Source of the DNA: an uncultured Bacillota bacterium
GTDB lineage: Bacteria > Bacillota > Clostridia > Christensenellales > UBA1242
DNA: 23,094 nt
NCBI GenBank assembly: GCA_949282835.1
Contig: CASDQU010000020.1
Coordinates: forward strand, 1 to 23,094
Direction of reading: 5' to 3'
Shown: positions 20,326 through 23,094 of the stretch, piece after piece
Numbering within the stretch: the first letter of the stretch is position 1
Layout of the letters: every line of letters begins with the position of its first letter
Notes under the pieces: model-generated
The model's input: only the letters and a program-made list of their open reading frames with translations
The model's database searches: none
What the model was told of the DNA's origin: nothing
Made by a program: the position numbers and the translations under genes

Positions 20326-23094
20326 ATGAAAAAAACAAATTTATTGTCAATACAAAAGTTTTTTTACATAATATATGTCTTTGTTATGCTATTTGGCTTG
20401 ACAGTAGTTTGTGACACCAATTTTTCTTCAGAAAAATCAGAAGCGGCAAGTGGAACTTGGCTTGATTATGGGAATTTTAGTACTATTTGGCTTTTGAGCG
20501 GAGAAGGCTCTGAAAGTGATCCCTATCTTATCTCTTCTGCAGAAGACCTTGCAGGGCTTGCTTATCTGGTAAATATTTCAGGGAATAAATATTCTGGCAA
20601 ATATTTTGAACAGACTTGTAATATAAGTTTAAGTGCTCATTACTGGATTCCGATAGGCGGAGGGCAATATGGCATGGACAAGTGGTTTGCTGGTAATTAT
20701 AATGGATGTGGTTATAATATTTCTGGCTTATACATAAGTCAGTCAAGCCATGTCTGCGTTGGACTTTTTGGAATAGTAAAAGGTGGCATTATAAGAGGGA
20801 TAAATGTTACTAGCGGTACAATCAATGGAGATGGAGACACCGCGGCAATCGTTGGCTATACCGAGGGAGGTATGACAATTGTTCGATATTGTTCAAATGC
20901 CGCTTCAGTGTATGGTACATGGCGAGTTGGTGGAATTGTTGGTGGATATCAGAATAAATGGAATGGAGGACTTAGAATTTACGATTGTTATAATAAGGGA
21001 TATGTACGAGGAAATGTTATAGTTGGCGGCATTCTTGGCGGCCAAAATAATAATGGACAATATGGAATAATTATGGGTTGTTATAGCACTGGTACAATAT
21101 ATGGCGATGGAGCTGGAAATGATAATAAATCGCTTGTTGGCGGAATTGTTGGAAGACTTGCAGGAGCAGATGGGAAATCAAGCCAATCAGGTCATGCAAT
21201 GAATACTTGGAGCACAAGTCCGGTCTCTAAGAATACCTATGTTGGTGGTATAGCAGGAGAATTCCACTACTGCGATACAAATATCTTAAGATACGGGAAA
21301 AATTATTTTAACAATATATCAGATCGCTGGGGAGACGGACACAATCCTGATAAAAATTGGACTACCTATTTAGGCGATCTCTCTACTAAGGCAAAAGATA
21401 TTAATTGGTATAAAACTACTTCTAATTGGTATCCATATGTTGAAACTTGGAATATGACATCTGTTTGGCAGATTGTTGGGAATAATTATCCAACTTTTAG
21501 GACAGAAACCCTTACCTTAAATGCTAACGGCGGAAGCGTTAGTGCAGATTATTTTAATGGCAGTGGTTCGACGGTGACTAGATATAGAACTTATGCCTCA
21601 TATTATGGTAAACTTCCTACACCTACACGAACAGGTTATACTTTTGATGGCTGGTATACAGCAAAGACAGGGGGTTCAAAGATCACTTCTACGAATGTCT
21701 ACGGCTCTGGAAACAGAACACTCTATGCACATTGGACTCCAAACACATATACTGTATCATATACGCTTAACAGCGGCAGTGACGGAACATATCATCCAAC
21801 ATCATGGACATATGATGTGGCACAGCAAATTTCAAATCCAACAAGAACAGGTTATACTTTTGATGGTTGGACAGCAAGCGGCCTATCAACATCAACTGCT
21901 GTTTATGGAACTAGTTCAAATCTAACTACAAAATGGAGCAATGCTAATACTAAGGTTAAAGCTTCAAGTGCAACGGGAGCGCTATATTTTAAAAATCTTA
22001 GGACGACCTCAGGTACAGTGACCTTAAAAGCTAATTGGGAGATAGAAATCTATAAATTTCAGTATAATTATGATGGAACAGCAGAACAAGTAGAGGGGAT
22101 ACAATACAACACTCAATATACATTTCCAGCAGTGACCAAGAGTGGTTATACCTTAACAGGCTGGAAATGCCAAGCGAATGGCGTAACATATAAACCAAAC
22201 ACAACATATACAGTGCCTGATTTAGGCGACAATGGAGATACAATACAATTTAACGCAGTGTGGCAAGTAAACACCTACACAGTGAGTTTTGACAATACCA
22301 ATTATATAGCATATCCTCCTTCTGTCAATTTTCATTTTAATGGAATTAGTGGAACACAAAGTACAAGGATAGAGAATAATGAGAGTATCACAAGTGTAAC
22401 TATAACTAGTTCGCCTAATAATGATGAAGCTCAAGGCTTTTATATAGTCATGGGTAAATTAACGGTTGGAGAAAAATATACCTGGAGTGTGGACATAAAA
22501 TCCACTCATTCACATTTGTTAAGAATAGGGCAAGAACAAGGAGGAGCTCTTACAAATTATTTTTCAGTTACAACATCATGGCAAACATTAACATGGACAT
22601 ATACAGCTACCGATCAACCGTGGACAGCTTTTGAATTTTATCGAGGTAGTGGCAACTGGGTGGTAGGTGAGGTATTTGAATTTAAGAATTTAGTATTAAA
22701 AAAGACAAGCGATACTGTAACTGACCAAGTAGTGCCAACAATGAGCTATACTTTTGACCAATATTATACCAATTTGCCAACCCCAACAAGGTATGGATAT
22801 AATTTTACTGGATGGTACACATCAGCAAGCGGCGGAAGTCAAGTTACAAGCAGTACTCAAGTTAAAACAGCAAATAACCATACATTATATTCAAGATGGA
22901 CAGCTAAGACAGATTGCGTACTCTCATTCAATGCAAATGGAGGGACAGTAAGTCCAGCAAGTAGGAATCAGACATTTAATGCAGCGCTAGGAACTTTGCC
23001 AGTGCCTACAAGAACAGGATACATATTCACAGGTTGGTACACATCAGCAAGTGGAGGAAGTGAGGTAACATCCTCAACAATAATGAAATCGGAG
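20326..23094 (+). CDS. Giant secreted protein with GLUG region, InlB-type B repeats and a CBM-like insert (3' end outside window)
   Basis: The frame is open for 923 codons to the window edge. SD GAGGTGA (20314-20320) lies 5 nt before the ATG. A signal peptide (about 1-43) has a long hydrophobic core and ends near SEAAS. A GLUG-type beta-helix follows (about 60-330): DPYLISSAEDLAGLAYLVN, FAGNYNGCGYNISGLYI, VGGIVGGY, VGGILGG and LVGGIVG. Then come Listeria-Bacteroides B repeats, each with a GYTFDGWYT-like core: about 395-472, 476-570, 570-647, 795-862 and 864 to the end. Between the third and fourth, residues about 700-790 form a different beta-rich domain (LTVGEKYTWSVDIKS, then FEFYRGSGNW, then FEFKNLVLKK) resembling a carbohydrate-binding module. 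A role in adhesion or glycan binding is inferred. The C-terminal anchor is not visible. Confidence 0.85.
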   Translation, partial: MKKTNLLSIQKFFYIIYVFVMLFGLTVVCDTNFSSEKSEAASGTWLDYGNFSTIWLLSGEGSESDPYLISSAEDLAGLAYLVNISGNKYSGKYFEQTCNISLSAHYWIPIGGGQYGMDKWFAGNYNGCGYNISGLYISQSSHVCVGLFGIVKGGIIRGINVTSGTINGDGDTAAIVGYTEGGMTIVRYCSNAASVYGTWRVGGIVGGYQNKWNGGLRIYDCYNKGYVRGNVIVGGILGGQNNNGQYGIIMGCYSTGTIYGDGAGNDNKSLVGGIVGRLAGADGKSSQSGHAMNTWSTSPVSKNTYVGGIAGEFHYCDTNILRYGKNYFNNISDRWGDGHNPDKNWTTYLGDLSTKAKDINWYKTTSNWYPYVETWNMTSVWQIVGNNYPTFRTETLTLNANGGSVSADYFNGSGSTVTRYRTYASYYGKLPTPTRTGYTFDGWYTAKTGGSKITSTNVYGSGNRTLYAHWTPNTYTVSYTLNSGSDGTYHPTSWTYDVAQQISNPTRTGYTFDGWTASGLSTSTAVYGTSSNLTTKWSNANTKVKASSATGALYFKNLRTTSGTVTLKANWEIEIYKFQYNYDGTAEQVEGIQYNTQYTFPAVTKSGYTLTGWKCQANGVTYKPNTTYTVPDLGDNGDTIQFNAVWQVNTYTVSFDNTNYIAYPPSVNFHFNGISGTQSTRIENNESITSVTITSSPNNDEAQGFYIVMGKLTVGEKYTWSVDIKSTHSHLLRIGQEQGGALTNYFSVTTSWQTLTWTYTATDQPWTAFEFYRGSGNWVVGEVFEFKNLVLKKTSDTVTDQVVPTMSYTFDQYYTNLPTPTRYGYNFTGWYTSASGGSQVTSSTQVKTANNHTLYSRWTAKTDCVLSFNANGGTVSPASRNQTFNAALGTLPVPTRTGYIFTGWYTSASGGSEVTSSTIMKSE

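Noticed and set aside
21593..21925. 110-codon plus-strand frame, and a similar one at 22754-22951
   Set aside because: Both are alternate-frame shadows of the repetitive B-repeat coding region. The main frame is open from 20326 to the window end.
1..23094. CRISPR array or canonical defence system
   Set aside because: No regularly spaced repeats and no cas or recognised defence genes are visible.

Overview
The window is an AT-rich piece of a bacterial chromosome. Several features suggest an uncultured, low-GC, Gram-positive (Bacillota/Clostridia-like) bacterium: strong Shine-Dalgarno (SD) sequences of the AAGGAGG type, sigma-A-like promoters, the Firmicute-type cluster ylxM-ffh-rpsP-khpA-rimM-trmD-rbgA-yraN, lipoproteins, and large secreted proteins with GLUG and InlB-type B repeats. 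TGA is used as a stop (rimM, trmD), so this is not the mycoplasma code. I cannot name the genus from sequence alone.

Layout. (1) 1-5450 is accessory. It holds a small HTH-like protein behind a good promoter, a membrane-anchored SH3-like protein on the opposite strand, a full-length phage terminase large subunit with no other recognisable packaging or capsid gene, and a large secreted, tail-anchored GLUG-type surface protein. (2) 5451-6907 holds an orphan NMT1/SsuA-like substrate-binding lipoprotein (minus strand) between two noncoding inverted-repeat elements that can fold into multi-arm, cruciform-like structures. (3) 6908-11655 holds housekeeping genes: rsmD, a GDPD phosphodiesterase (minus strand), then lepA-hemW. 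rsmD and lepA each have a promoter placed so that transcription should start at or next to the ATG, so both mRNAs look leaderless. (4) 11784-16916 is one tightly packed nine-gene ribosome and secretion operon, ylxM-ffh-rpsP-khpA-rimM-trmD-mtnN-rbgA-yraN, ending in a clear terminator. An SAH/MTA nucleosidase sits where rplS (L19) is usually found. (5) 16917-20109 is accessory again: a small lipoprotein, an ABC ATPase-like protein lacking most catalytic motifs, a Gln/Asn-rich protein (minus strand), and a two-gene unit of an unknown 88-residue protein with a cytoplasmic subtilisin-like protease. (6) From 20326 to the window end runs a very large secreted protein with a GLUG region, InlB-type B repeats and an inserted carbohydrate-binding-like domain. 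It is open at the window edge.

How the genes relate. The central operon couples the protein-targeting GTPase Ffh with ribosome components and maturation factors (S16, RimM, RbgA) and tRNA modification (TrmD). MtnN can remove the S-adenosylhomocysteine made by methyltransferases such as TrmD and RsmD. The flanking accessory genes are mostly exported or surface-related. The items most worth following up are the two structured repeats around the binding-protein gene, the orphan terminase, the leaderless promoters of rsmD and lepA, the dead-looking ABC ATPase and the small-protein/subtilase pair.
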